Shown: positions 7,484 through 16,249 of the stretch, piece after piece
Numbering within the stretch: the first letter of the stretch is position 1
How the letters are laid out: each line of letters opens with the position of its first letter
Origin: JBICHN01 sp043101845
GTDB taxonomy: Bacteria; Planctomycetota; Phycisphaerae; Phycisphaerales; UBA5793
Length of the DNA stretch: 64,000 bases
Assembly: GCA_043101845.1 (NCBI GenBank)
Contig: JBICHN010000011.1
Span: 992,001-1,056,000 of the forward strand
Direction of reading: 5' to 3'
Position numbers and translations under genes: made by a program
Notes under the pieces: generated by a model
Told to the model about the DNA's origin: nothing
Database searches by the model: none
The model's input: the letters and a program-made list of their open reading frames with translations, nothing else

Positions 7484-10081
7484 ATGGCGAAGTCTTCAAG
7501 GATGCAATCGAAGCCATCACTCGATGCGTATCGCGCGAAACGGCGTTTCGATCGGACGCCGGAGCCGGAAGGATCCGAGGATGACGGCGCCTCCGGCCAC
7601 TCCTTTGTTGTGCAAAAGCACGCCGCGTCAAGACTCCACTTTGACTTTCGACTCGAACTCGACGGGACGCTGAAGAGTTGGGCCGTGCCGAAGGGACCGA
7701 GCCTGGACCCAGGAGACCGCCGCCTCGCGGTACATGTCGAAGATCACCCGCTGTCGTATGGCGGATTCGAGGGCGTTATCCCACCGAACGAATACGGCGG
7801 GGGAACCGTGATGCTCTGGGATCGCGGGAAATGGGAGCCCCTCGAAGATCCGAAGAAGGGCTACAAGAAAGGCAAGCTGAAGTTCATCCTTCACGGCGCC
7901 CGCCTCGGGGGCTATTGGTCACTCGTTCGCATAAGCGCCCGCGATTCAGCCGACAACTGGCTTCTCATCAAAGGCGATGACGAGGCGGCGAATCCCGGTG
8001 ATGGCGAGGCGCTCGTCCGTTCCGAAGTCACGAGCATCGACTCGGGGCGCACGATGGAGGAAATCGCGGCGGACGAAGACCGCGTCTGGACGCGTGACGG
8101 CGAAGCGAAATCGAAGTCACCTTCGTCGAAAAGAACGAGTCAGGCGCCGAAGAAATCCCGGTCCGAACCGCGGTCGAAGAAACTTCCGATGATCAAGCCT
8201 CAGCTCGCGACGCTCGTCGAGACTCCGCCGGTCGGGGCTGAGTGGATTCACGAAATCAAGTACGACGGGTATCGACTCCTCGCGTACTCGGACCGTGACG
8301 GCGTGCGGCTCATGACGCGCCGGGGTCAGAACTGGACCGACCGCTTCCCGTCCGTCGCCCGCGCCATCGAGAAGCTCCAGCTTGACGGGATCATTCTTGA
8401 CGGTGAAGTGTGCTGGGTAGACGACGACGGCACGACCGACTTCCAATCGCTTCAGAATTCACTGCGACAAGCTGATCGAAGCCGCATCGTGTACTTCGCA
8501 TTCGATCTTCCGTTCGATCAGGGCGCCGATTTGCGCAAGGCGCCGCTCCTCGAGCGAAAGGAGCGTCTCGCCGAACTTCTCGGCGAAGAATCGGAAGGCG
8601 TGGTTCGCTACGGCGATCATGTCACCGGCTCGGGCGCGACCTTCTACCAACACGCGTGTCGCGCTGCGCTTGAGGGCGTGATCTCGAAACGAAGCGACGC
8701 CGTGTATGTGTCCGGCCGCTCGAGAAGCTGGCTGAAGTCGAAGTGTCTCGATCAACAGGAGTTCGTCATCGTCGGATTCACGGAGCCCGGGGGAGCTCGC
8801 GTCGGGTTCGGCGCCCTGGCCCTTGCCGTTCGCGATCCGGCGCGGAATGAGTTGCGGTATTGCGGCCGTGTCGGAACGGGATTCAACGAAGACACACTTG
8901 TCCATCTGTCATCCCGCCTCCGGAAGATGAAGCGCAAGACGGCGCCCCTCGTTGAAGAGCCAGCGCGCACGGAATCGCGAGGGGTAACCTGGGTCGAACC
9001 GAAGCTTGTCGCTGAGGTGCGCTTTACCGGCTGGACCGAGGGCGGCCGACTCCGTCATCCGGCCTTTCTCGGATTACGCGAGGACAAGACGCCCCGCGAG
9101 GTTGTTCGAGAGGAGCCGGAAACGACGCCGAAGACCAAGTCCGGCCGGTCGAAGAAATCGGCGTCAACCACCTCGAAGAAGAAACGGACCCAACGCGCGC
9201 CGCAAGATCGGTCCACCCCGCGCCTGACGAATCCCGATCGCGTGCTTTATCCTGACACCGAGCTGACGAAGGCGGAGGTCGCGGACTATTACGCAGGTGC
9301 CGCGTCGCTCATTCTCCCGCATCTTGTGAACCGGCCGCTCACCCTCGTACGCTGTCCGGCGGGATACAACGAAGACTGCTTCTACCAGAAGAAGTGGGTG
9401 AAATCGATGCCCGCGTCAATCCGCGGTCCGGAGATCGAGGAAGACGGCGAGTCGAAGACGGTCATCGCCGTCGACGACGACGCCGGTCTCCTCGCGCTCG
9501 TGCAACTCGGTGTGCTCGAGATTCACCCGTGGGGGAGTTCGTTCGATCGGCTCGAACAGCCCGATCGGCTCATCTTCGATCTCGACCCCGGCGATGATGT
9601 GGCATGGAGCCGGGTCGTCGAAGCGGGGCGCACGGTTCGCGAGATTCTCCGCCAGGCCGATCTCAAGTGCTGGCCGCGCGTGACGGGCGGCAAGGGGCTC
9701 CACCTCGTCGCTCCGCTCGCCCCGGAGGCGGACTGGGAGACGGTGAAGGCCTTCGCCCGCGGCGTGGCGCGGACCATGGAGCGGCTCGATCGAGCGAGAT
9801 ATGTCTCCACTGTGACCAAAGCGAAACGCCGCGGTCGCGTGTACATCGACTATCTGCGGAACAGTCGCGGCGCGACCGCCGTCGCGTCATATTCGACCCG
9901 GGCCCGACCGGGGGCGCCGGTCGCCGAACCACTCGACTGGGACGAGCTTGACGCGTTCGACCCGGCGGACCCGATCACGATCGAGACCGCGGACAGATTT
10001 CGATCGAATCGCGATCACCCATGGACGGGATTCTTCGACACCGAACAGCGACTGCCTGATTTTGCGCTGGCGACCGAATGA
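7484..10081 (+). CDS. ligD: Multifunctional DNA ligase D (phosphoesterase-ligase-polymerase)
   Basis: 865 residues, typical for three-domain LigD. Domain order is 3'-phosphoesterase (about 35-160, HFDFRLELDGTLKSWAVPKG and the HVEDHPLSYGGFEG motif), ATP-dependent ligase (about 230-530, with the adenylated lysine in EIKYDGYR at K259) and archaeo-eukaryotic primase-like polymerase (about 580-865, LTNPDRVLYP, metal motif DLDPG at 699-703, KGLHLVAPL and DYLRNSRG). Low-complexity Lys/Ser/Thr linkers join the domains (near residues 205-230 and 545-575). This is the Pseudomonas-type order rather than the mycobacterial Pol-PE-Lig order. It trims, fills and seals broken ends held by Ku, its operon partner. 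Its stop lies 11 nt from a convergent gene. Confidence 0.96.
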   Translation: MAKSSRMQSKPSLDAYRAKRRFDRTPEPEGSEDDGASGHSFVVQKHAASRLHFDFRLELDGTLKSWAVPKGPSLDPGDRRLAVHVEDHPLSYGGFEGVIPPNEYGGGTVMLWDRGKWEPLEDPKKGYKKGKLKFILHGARLGGYWSLVRISARDSADNWLLIKGDDEAANPGDGEALVRSEVTSIDSGRTMEEIAADEDRVWTRDGEAKSKSPSSKRTSQAPKKSRSEPRSKKLPMIKPQLATLVETPPVGAEWIHEIKYDGYRLLAYSDRDGVRLMTRRGQNWTDRFPSVARAIEKLQLDGIILDGEVCWVDDDGTTDFQSLQNSLRQADRSRIVYFAFDLPFDQGADLRKAPLLERKERLAELLGEESEGVVRYGDHVTGSGATFYQHACRAALEGVISKRSDAVYVSGRSRSWLKSKCLDQQEFVIVGFTEPGGARVGFGALALAVRDPARNELRYCGRVGTGFNEDTLVHLSSRLRKMKRKTAPLVEEPARTESRGVTWVEPKLVAEVRFTGWTEGGRLRHPAFLGLREDKTPREVVREEPETTPKTKSGRSKKSASTTSKKKRTQRAPQDRSTPRLTNPDRVLYPDTELTKAEVADYYAGAASLILPHLVNRPLTLVRCPAGYNEDCFYQKKWVKSMPASIRGPEIEEDGESKTVIAVDDDAGLLALVQLGVLEIHPWGSSFDRLEQPDRLIFDLDPGDDVAWSRVVEAGRTVREILRQADLKCWPRVTGGKGLHLVAPLAPEADWETVKAFARGVARTMERLDRARYVSTVTKAKRRGRVYIDYLRNSRGATAVASYSTRARPGAPVAEPLDWDELDAFDPADPITIETADRFRSNRDHPWTGFFDTEQRLPDFALATE

Positions 10082-10092
10082 ATTGCGCGCGG

Positions 10093-11007
10093 CTACGCGG
10101 GCGCCCCGAGGCCGATGAGATGCCGGTACATCATCGCCGCCCACCGCGAGTAGAAGGCGAACTTCGCATCATCGGAATTGAGCGAACGGTGGGGGATGCG
10201 CACGAGTTCGAAGCCCGGCGGCGCCTTCCACTGGGAGAAGTACGGATCGACCGCCGCGTCCGGAGCGAGTTGGATGAACCACTCGCAGAGGCGGTCGATG
10301 TTGACATTGTCGCTCGAGCCGCGCTGGTCGCCGAGAACCTGAAATCCGAACTTGTCGCCGTCAATCTGAAACACCCGTCCGTCACGGGTGTGCAGATCGA
10401 GCTTGTGTGAGATGCGAAGCCGGCGGTCGCGGCTGCGCAGCGATCCGGCGCCGCTCATACTTCCCGAGGCCAAGTCATCGAGGATCTGTCGGCCGTACAC
10501 CACGGTGGCGATTCCAAAGGCGCCACCGACGCCCCAGCCGCCCATGACGGCAAAGGGAAAGCCGGGCCCTCCGCCGGACAGGCGTCGGCCCCACGAGTCA
10601 TCAGTCGAAACCGGCCTGATTTCTTCACTGACATGAGCGCGCACGAGGACAAGAAGCTCCGCCGGATCGAGAACCAGCGGTTCTTCGCGCCACATTTCGA
10701 ATCGGAGTCCGCGCGCATCAAGGCCGATGTCCTTGATCTTCCGGGTTGGGCCGAAGCCGACGATATCCGGGGCGGAAATGGCGACCGCCAGTCCGCCGGC
10801 GCCGCGAATCGACTCCGCCGCTCGATGGCCGACTTCCTGTGTGCAATACGCGACGACCGTCGGTGGCACGCGACGGACCATGAGTCGACAGTCGGCGGCG
10901 TCGCCACCGGTCGCGCGGGCGAGGAGGTCAGTGAGATCGGCTTCGGTCGCCTCCTCCGGCCAGTGTATGACGGTGAGCCAGGTGTCGCGCTTGCCGCCGT
11001 TCTGCAT
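10093..11007 (-). CDS. Conserved-looking hypothetical protein
   Basis: 304 residues; I do not recognise the family. The start is supported by GGAG eight bases upstream of ATG. No signal peptide is visible at the N-terminus (MQNGGKRDTWLTVIHWPEEA). A Gly-rich moderately hydrophobic stretch (GPGFPFAVMGGWGVGGAFG, about residues 147-170) could be a loop or a poor membrane segment. The C-terminal third reads like a folded soluble domain (KLDLHTRDGRVFQIDGDKFG, DNVNIDRLCEWFIQLAPDA, WAAMMYRHLIGLGAPA). It follows the flotillin gene on the same strand after 99 nt with an inverted repeat between them, so it may be a separate unit. Codon use resembles neighbouring genes. Function unknown. Confidence 0.7.
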   Translation of the reverse strand: MQNGGKRDTWLTVIHWPEEATEADLTDLLARATGGDAADCRLMVRRVPPTVVAYCTQEVGHRAAESIRGAGGLAVAISAPDIVGFGPTRKIKDIGLDARGLRFEMWREEPLVLDPAELLVLVRAHVSEEIRPVSTDDSWGRRLSGGGPGFPFAVMGGWGVGGAFGIATVVYGRQILDDLASGSMSGAGSLRSRDRRLRISHKLDLHTRDGRVFQIDGDKFGFQVLGDQRGSSDNVNIDRLCEWFIQLAPDAAVDPYFSQWKAPPGFELVRIPHRSLNSDDAKFAFYSRWAAMMYRHLIGLGAPA

Positions 11008-11061
11008 GGTGGTCGCTCCACGACAGGGAGACCGATTGCGGCCATGATACCGAAAGTGAAT

Positions 11062-11093
11062 GAGCGCGCGCCCCCTTTCGGAGACGCGCGCTC
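11062..11093 (-). terminator. Hairpin after the flotillin gene, possible terminator
   Basis: A 9-bp perfect stem (gagcgcgcg at 11062-11070, cgcgcgctc at 11085-11093) with a 14-nt loop lies 14 nt beyond the flotillin stop. The following minus-strand bases (ATTCACTTTCGG) are only mildly T-rich, so termination is uncertain. Confidence 0.45.
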
Positions 11094-11106
11094 GGTTGGA
11101 TGCGGA

Positions 11107-12732
11107 TCATTCCGCGGGGTCGAGGGTGTCTTCCTCATCGGCCGCGTCATCGCTGAGCACGAAGGGCGCCGGGTGGCGGCCGTTCACGCGCCCGAGCATC
11201 GACGGCAACTTGATGCCCGCCTGTCCGGCGAGTTCGTGCATCGCCGGAAGCGAGCCGATGAGGCCGGAAAGGAAGTCCGCGGTCGTGCCGCGCTCCGAGC
11301 CGACGCCCGGTGTGCCGCTCCGGCCGGAATCCCAGACCGTGATCTTGTCGATCTTGAGGTTCTGGATCGCCTTGACCTGCTCGGCCACGAGTTCGGGCAA
11401 CTGCTCGATCATGAGGAGCGTCGGCGCAATCTCCGGATTCTCCGCGCAGGCCTCGACGAGCTTTCGATAGCCCGCAGCCTTGGCTTCGAGCACCTGGCGG
11501 ACACCTTCGGCTTCCGCTTTGTAGCGGGCGAGAATCGCGTCGGCGTCACCGCGGGCCTCCCGGCGTCGGCGTTCGGCCTCGGCTTCCGCCGCGATTTCAA
11601 TGCGCTGCTTCTCAATCTCCTGCGGCGCCAGTTCTTCTTTGCCCAGGCGCGCGAGTTCCTGCTCGCGCTCGGCGATGAGAATCGCCCGAGCCGCCTCCGC
11701 CGCGGCGACATCGCCGCGTCGACGCGCCTCGGCGCGGATTTCGGCGAGCTTCGCCTCCGAGTCCGCGATGAGCGCCCGCGACTCGTTCTCACCTGAGACG
11801 GCGGACGCCTCCGCATCAGCGACCTCGATTCGCTGCTGACGCTCGGCCCGCTTTTTCGCCGCAAGCGTCTCCGCTTCGCGCTCGGCTGTCGCGATCTCGA
11901 GATCACGGCGCGACTCAACTTCGCCCGCGACCGCATCGGCCTCGAGACGCGCGACCGACACGCGACGGCGACGCTCGGCTTCCTTCTCGCCCTCGACCGC
12001 TGAAGCCGCTTCGTTCGCGACCCCGATCGTCTGCTCGCGCACCGCGACCGCTTCGCCGGTCGCGCCGTCGCGATCCTGCTCCGCGACATCGACCTTCGCG
12101 CGGTTGATCGCCTCCGCCGCGGCCCGCTTGCCGATCGCCTCGATGTATCCGCTCTCGTCGGTAATGTCGCGAATATTCACATTGATCAGGTCGAGCCCGA
12201 TCTTGTTGATCTCCTGCGCGACATTCTCGTTGATGAGATGCATGAACTTCTCGCGATCCTTGTTGATCTCTTCGATCGACAGGGTCGCGATGACGAGTCG
12301 GAGTTGCCCGAGAATGATGTCCTGCGCCTGTTCGCGAATCTTCCGGTCATCGAGGAAGAGCAGACGCTCCGCCGCGTTGTTCATGAGCACCGGATCGTTC
12401 GAGACGCCGACCGTGAATGTGGCGGGCACATTCACGCGGATGTTGTTCATCGAGAGCGCGCCCTCGAGCGGAATGTCGATGACAAGCGGCTCGAGCGGAA
12501 GGTACGCGTAGTCCTGGACGAGCGGCCACACGAACGCCCCGCCGCCGTGCAGACAGCGCGCGGCGCGGTTGCCGCCGACCCTCCCGTAGATGACGAGCAC
12601 CCGGTTACTCGGACAGCGGCGGTACCGCGACGCGATGAACACCAGGGCGAACAGCAGAAGGAGCAGCGCGGCGCCGATGCTGCCCAGCCAGATCAGCGGC
12701 TCCGCCGCCAGGATCGGCGTGAACTCATTCAT
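11107..12732 (-). CDS. Flotillin-family (SPFH domain) membrane scaffold protein
   Basis: 541 residues. One N-terminal membrane segment (WLGSIGAALLLLLFALVFIA, about 15-35) is followed by the SPFH/band-7 domain (SNRVLVIYGRVGG, FVWPLVQDYAYLPLEPLVID, VNVPATFTVGVSNDP, INKIGLDLINVNIRDITDESGYIEAIG). A long Ala/Glu/Arg-rich coiled coil with repeated EAE and AEAEA units spans about residues 200-430, and the C-terminus follows. This is the flotillin/YqiK plan: proteins that oligomerise under the membrane and organise lipid microdomains. SD CGGAGA lies seven bases before ATG. The gene follows an NfeD-like membrane protein gene by 84 nt, the classical flotillin-NfeD pairing. Confidence 0.92.
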   Translation of the reverse strand: MNEFTPILAAEPLIWLGSIGAALLLLLFALVFIASRYRRCPSNRVLVIYGRVGGNRAARCLHGGGAFVWPLVQDYAYLPLEPLVIDIPLEGALSMNNIRVNVPATFTVGVSNDPVLMNNAAERLLFLDDRKIREQAQDIILGQLRLVIATLSIEEINKDREKFMHLINENVAQEINKIGLDLINVNIRDITDESGYIEAIGKRAAAEAINRAKVDVAEQDRDGATGEAVAVREQTIGVANEAASAVEGEKEAERRRRVSVARLEADAVAGEVESRRDLEIATAEREAETLAAKKRAERQQRIEVADAEASAVSGENESRALIADSEAKLAEIRAEARRRGDVAAAEAARAILIAEREQELARLGKEELAPQEIEKQRIEIAAEAEAERRRREARGDADAILARYKAEAEGVRQVLEAKAAGYRKLVEACAENPEIAPTLLMIEQLPELVAEQVKAIQNLKIDKITVWDSGRSGTPGVGSERGTTADFLSGLIGSLPAMHELAGQAGIKLPSMLGRVNGRHPAPFVLSDDAADEEDTLDPAE

Positions 12733-12816
12733 CGAGAATCTCCGTTGGCGAGTGGTGGGACGAAACGCCGCGCGCCTGTCGCCTCAGGCGCGTCGGCATC
12801 GATACAGATGTTTCGA

Positions 12817-13443
12817 TCAGACGGGCTGCACGCGAACTGAGCGATCGTCGTTCACGCCGACAATGCGCACCGACGCATGCCGGGCGATTGCCGGTCCGTC
12901 GCTGATCGCGTCGTAGTGGCGCTGCCGGTTGTCGATGACGACGCGGACCATGCCGCGACCGGCGCCGCGCTCGGGAACCGTCACATCGACGGCCCCGGTG
13001 AGTCCCACGGCCGACTCGATCGAGACCACGCCGTTCGCCTGGAGCCGGTAGACCTGCTGAAGCAATCGGCCGAGCAGGTAGACCATCGCCACGCCGCCCA
13101 ACACGCCGAGAACCACGCTGAGGGCGACACTGAAGTCCTGGCCCCGCAACGCGCCGAGTCCGATCCACCCGAAGCCCATGACGAATGCGGCGATGCTCTG
13201 CAGCGAGAGCATGTTGAACGCCGCCGTGGACGCGTCTGCCGTGTCGCCGTCAACTCCGTCCATCGCGCCGTCTAAATCGGTGTCGAAGTCGAGATCGACG
13301 ACTCCATTAATGTCCTCGGCGCCGAAGAGATCTCCAGCGGCGAGCATCAACGCCATTTTCATGACGAACAATCCCGTGCCGAACAGGGCCGGAAGGGTGA
13401 ACCAGAGGGCGGGCGGCTCGAAGAACAACGAGGCAATCGGCAT
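12817..13443 (-). CDS. NfeD/YqiJ-like membrane protein, flotillin partner
   Basis: 208 residues from the ATG at 13443, preferred over an ATG five codons earlier because GGAG lies about nine bases upstream of it. Hydrophobic segments are at the N-terminus (ALWFTLPALFGTGLFVMKMALML), near the middle (IAAFVMGFGWIGLGAL) and just after (VALSVVLGVLGGVAMVYLLG). Between the first two is an Asp-rich loop (DLDFDTDLDGAMDGVDGD). The C-terminal 70 residues (SAVGLTGAVDVTVPERGAGR, VRVVIDNRQRHYDAIS) form a predicted OB-fold as in NfeD and YqiJ/YuaF. These proteins occur next to flotillins and are thought to work with them in membrane organisation. Assignment rests on topology, the C-terminal pattern and context. 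Confidence 0.8.
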   Translation of the reverse strand: MPIASLFFEPPALWFTLPALFGTGLFVMKMALMLAAGDLFGAEDINGVVDLDFDTDLDGAMDGVDGDTADASTAAFNMLSLQSIAAFVMGFGWIGLGALRGQDFSVALSVVLGVLGGVAMVYLLGRLLQQVYRLQANGVVSIESAVGLTGAVDVTVPERGAGRGMVRVVIDNRQRHYDAISDGPAIARHASVRIVGVNDDRSVRVQPV

Positions 13444-13532
13444 CAAATGAGACTCCATCGCCGGTATGGCAGTCTCACTTTGCCTGCGCCGTGATCCGGG
13501 GTCATGTCCCGATCAGGTCGCGATAGGACGCC

Positions 13533-14060
13533 TCAGCGCGAATCGGATTCCGGCTTGAGAGGGAGATAGATGTCATAGTCGAACCATTGGGCGCCGTGCG
13601 CGAACGCGAGGGCGTCCTGCCGCGCCGGCGCGAAATGCTCGAAGCCGATACGCTCCGGATCGATCTCGCGCCCGTTTTCGCGCACCCATTCGTGCACACG
13701 GTGATAGGTTTCGAAGATCGCGGTTTGATCACCGCGGATGCGTCCTCGCGCAAACGAACCGGGTTGCACGCGCACGCGCACGAAACCGTCCGGCGCCTGG
13801 CCTTCATCACTCACGGCGACGCCGACGATGTAGGTAAAGCGGCCGGCGCCGCGACGAACCTGATCGGCGGCGGGGAAGACACCGAAGAACGAGTCGCCGA
13901 CGCGGCCGGAGATCTGCTCGAGCGCGGCGCCGAGTTCTTCCCACTTTCGGGGCACGATGCGCGGGAGTTCTTCCGGGGGCGCTTTCGTCTCCAGACCCAT
14001 GATGATCGACCCGGGGCGGTCGACGCAGCACACATTCCCGGCGGCGTCCGATGACGACAT
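13533..14060 (-). CDS. GyrI-like/effector-binding domain protein
   Basis: 175 residues from ATG at 14060, chosen for the GGGAG seven bases upstream; an ATG eight codons earlier has no such signal. The chain resembles the AraC effector-binding/GyrI-like fold: an early strand pair (GSIIMGLETKAPPEELPRIV), a helix with WEELGAALEQISGRVGD, FFGVFPAAD, a strand with TYIVGVAVSDEG, FVRVRVQPGSFARGRIRGD, and the typical YHRVHEWVRENGREI helix before the final acidic strand (WFDYDIYLPLK). No DNA-binding domain is attached, as in stand-alone SbmC/GyrI relatives that bind small molecules. It lies between the halogenase-like gene and the NfeD gene on the same strand. The family call is moderate. Confidence 0.55.
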   Translation of the reverse strand: MSSSDAAGNVCCVDRPGSIIMGLETKAPPEELPRIVPRKWEELGAALEQISGRVGDSFFGVFPAADQVRRGAGRFTYIVGVAVSDEGQAPDGFVRVRVQPGSFARGRIRGDQTAIFETYHRVHEWVRENGREIDPERIGFEHFAPARQDALAFAHGAQWFDYDIYLPLKPESDSR

Positions 14061-14131
14061 CGCGTTCTCCCAGTGCGAAGGCATCGGAAGGGTATGCGTG
14101 CCGAACGCCTGATCGAACGCCGGGCTCGTGA

Positions 14132-15874
14132 TCAGGAGGCGGCCACGCGGTCGTTGAGATTCGGATGCGGGTCTTCGTTCGGATGGAAGTTCGTCTTCCC
14201 ATCCGGACCCTCAGGCAGGTACTTCGGCATGGGCTTCCGCTTGTCGACCTTGCCGATGACCCAGCGGTCAATGAGCATCGTCTCGAGCGCGGCCATCGCG
14301 TCCCATGATTTGAGCCAGCGAAGCGCCTTCGCCGCGTTCTCGACCTCTCGACCGATCGAAAGCATATCGGAATGACGCTTGAGGATGTCGTGCATCACCC
14401 CGAACGCGCCGGCGAGGGGAAGCCGATTCGGCCCTCGTCGATACCCCTCGACCCGCTCGATACGACCGTTCGCGATGAGGGGAACCGCGTCCTTCTTCGC
14501 GCCGACCAGGTTGAGTCGGAAGGTGTTGTACTTATTGAGTTCCCAGTCGGCGCTCTGATCGGTCGTGAACTTGCCGGTGACAATCTTCACGGCGCCGAGG
14601 TCGAGACCGCCAATCCCCGGGCGGGCGCCGTCTTCCGGCGTGAATCCGCCCAGACTGAGCCAGCGGAACGCCGCGTTGGGCGTCATCTTCATTCCAGTCT
14701 CCGACGCGATCGACGCGCAATGCTCCTGCAGGTCGGAGAACAGGCCGTTCGAGGCGTACCAGAAGTCGGCGAAGCGGATGAAGCGCATGATGCGGCGGCG
14801 CTCGGATTCGTCGTAATGGGTCTGGAGCCACTCCGCGTCGTGTTCGCCGCGCTCGATGGCGACAATCATGTGCGCCGCCGCCCGGGCGCTGCCGTGGGTC
14901 AGCGTGAGCCCGCCCGCGAGGATGGGGTCGGCGAACCCGGCGGACTCGCCGATGAGGAACCAGTTCGGACCGGTGAGTCGCTCCGCGATGAATGACCAGT
15001 CACTCGTCGACTTCGTCTCGCCGTCCCGTCTCGCCTTCCGGAGCAGCTTGGAGATGCGCGGCTCGCGGGCGATCGCCTCGGTGTACATCTCCTCCGGCGA
15101 CTTGCCGCGCTTCTTGTAGTGTTCGACGGGACAGATGTATCCCACGCTCGTGCGCGTTGGGCTGATCGGGATGAACCAGAGCCACCCGTCACCGATGCTC
15201 ATGACTTGAACACGGGTGCCGCCCGCGCCGATCGTAACCGCCCACTCGGCGTCTTCCCAGTAGTCCCAGAAGGCGATGTTCATGAGCGTGGTCGGCGCTT
15301 CGGACTTGACGCCGAGCGCGCGCCGCAGCACGCCCCGGTGTCCCGAGCCGTCGAGATACCACTTGGCCGTGACTTGTTCGCCGGTCGAGAGGTCGAGGCG
15401 TTCGATCGTGTCGCCGTCTCGATGCGCCTTCGCGACGCGCGTTTCCTCAAAGACTTCGCAGCCAAGCTCTTCCGCGTGGCGAAGCAGGATGTCGTCGTAG
15501 ACGGCGCGGTCGACCTGCCAGGCGGTCAGTCGACGCGGGCCTTCGTAACGGCCCGGTCGGGTGTGACCGTCGAGTCGTTCGGGAGGGAGGAACTCGAAGT
15601 CCCACGGTTCAGGCGATTGCCCCCAGCGGTAGGTGGCGCCGATCTTGATCGGAAAGTTCGCCGCCTCCATCTTGTCCCAGCAGCCCATCTCATCGAGGTA
15701 GAAGCCGCAGGTGGGGAGCTGGCTCTCGCCGACATGTTCGCGCGGGAATTTCGCCATCTCGAAGACGCCCACACGCAGGTCGGGGTTGAGCTTCTTGAGA
15801 TACACGCCCGCGGTTGAACCGGCCGGACCACCGCCGACGATCGCGACATCGAATTCGTTGGCCGAACTGGCCAT
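14132..15874 (-). CDS. Flavin-dependent halogenase/monooxygenase-like protein
   Basis: 580 residues from ATG at 15874, preferred because GGAG lies seven bases upstream; in-frame ATGs at 15886 and 15904 lack a ribosome site. The N-terminus carries the FAD motif DVAIVGGGPAGSTAG. FPREHVGESQLP follows, then FPIKIGATYRWG, where K77 falls at the position of the catalytic lysine of flavin halogenases. WLWFIPIS matches the WxWxIP signature of that group, and GESAGFADPILAGGLTLTHG binds the second part of FAD. The C-terminal 200 residues are extended. Such enzymes use reduced flavin, oxygen and halide to halogenate phenols, pyrroles or carrier-bound substrates; a non-halogenating monooxygenase or reductase is the alternative. 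No carrier protein or flavin reductase gene is adjacent. Confidence 0.68.
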   Translation of the reverse strand: MASSANEFDVAIVGGGPAGSTAGVYLKKLNPDLRVGVFEMAKFPREHVGESQLPTCGFYLDEMGCWDKMEAANFPIKIGATYRWGQSPEPWDFEFLPPERLDGHTRPGRYEGPRRLTAWQVDRAVYDDILLRHAEELGCEVFEETRVAKAHRDGDTIERLDLSTGEQVTAKWYLDGSGHRGVLRRALGVKSEAPTTLMNIAFWDYWEDAEWAVTIGAGGTRVQVMSIGDGWLWFIPISPTRTSVGYICPVEHYKKRGKSPEEMYTEAIAREPRISKLLRKARRDGETKSTSDWSFIAERLTGPNWFLIGESAGFADPILAGGLTLTHGSARAAAHMIVAIERGEHDAEWLQTHYDESERRRIMRFIRFADFWYASNGLFSDLQEHCASIASETGMKMTPNAAFRWLSLGGFTPEDGARPGIGGLDLGAVKIVTGKFTTDQSADWELNKYNTFRLNLVGAKKDAVPLIANGRIERVEGYRRGPNRLPLAGAFGVMHDILKRHSDMLSIGREVENAAKALRWLKSWDAMAALETMLIDRWVIGKVDKRKPMPKYLPEGPDGKTNFHPNEDPHPNLNDRVAAS

Positions 15875-16249
15875 TCCGGGCTCCATGCAGAAGAGGATCT
15901 GCATTTGACAGGAGAGTTATAAGCTGGAGAACCTGTGTCCGAAAGGGTGAATCCCCAAGTCTTTGCGGCATTCAGGAAATTCTGAATTCGCGGGAATTTC
16001 CATCTTGCGGCCCCGGCGGCGCTCCGTTAGCATGGCGCGGCGCGGGCCTGGCCCGTGTCAAAAGCCTCGGAGGAGGGCGCGATGAGGGGAAGAGAAAGAT
16101 CCCGTCTGAACGACCACCCCCGTGCGATTCTGTAACGAACGGTCCCGGCAGGGGCTCGCGTTGAGTCCAAAGCCAGGGTCGGGTCAATCGTGGGGTCCCG
16201 GTTCGGGGACCTCGAGTTGGTCACTCGATAAGAAGAAGGAGTGAAGTCG
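15875..16249. other. 375-nt divergent intergenic region with inverted repeat
   Basis: No convincing gene is seen between the divergent halogenase-like and secreted-protein genes. For the minus strand, TATAAC (complement of 15916-15921) is a possible -10 element with a poor -35. An 8-bp inverted repeat GGAAATTC/GAATTTCC lies at 15975-15982 and 15994-16001 with an 11-nt spacer; it could be an operator. AAGGAG at 16236-16241 is the ribosome site of the plus-strand gene. Confidence 0.4.

Noticed and set aside
14132..15874. Secondary-metabolite gene cluster around the halogenase candidate
   Set aside because: Neighbouring genes are a GyrI-like protein, membrane scaffold genes and housekeeping genes; no synthase, carrier or tailoring set is present.
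16030..16050. Sigma-54-like GG-N10-GC in the gap before the gene at 16250
   Set aside because: Only the two dinucleotides match in a very GC-rich stretch; the rest of the -24/-12 consensus is absent.
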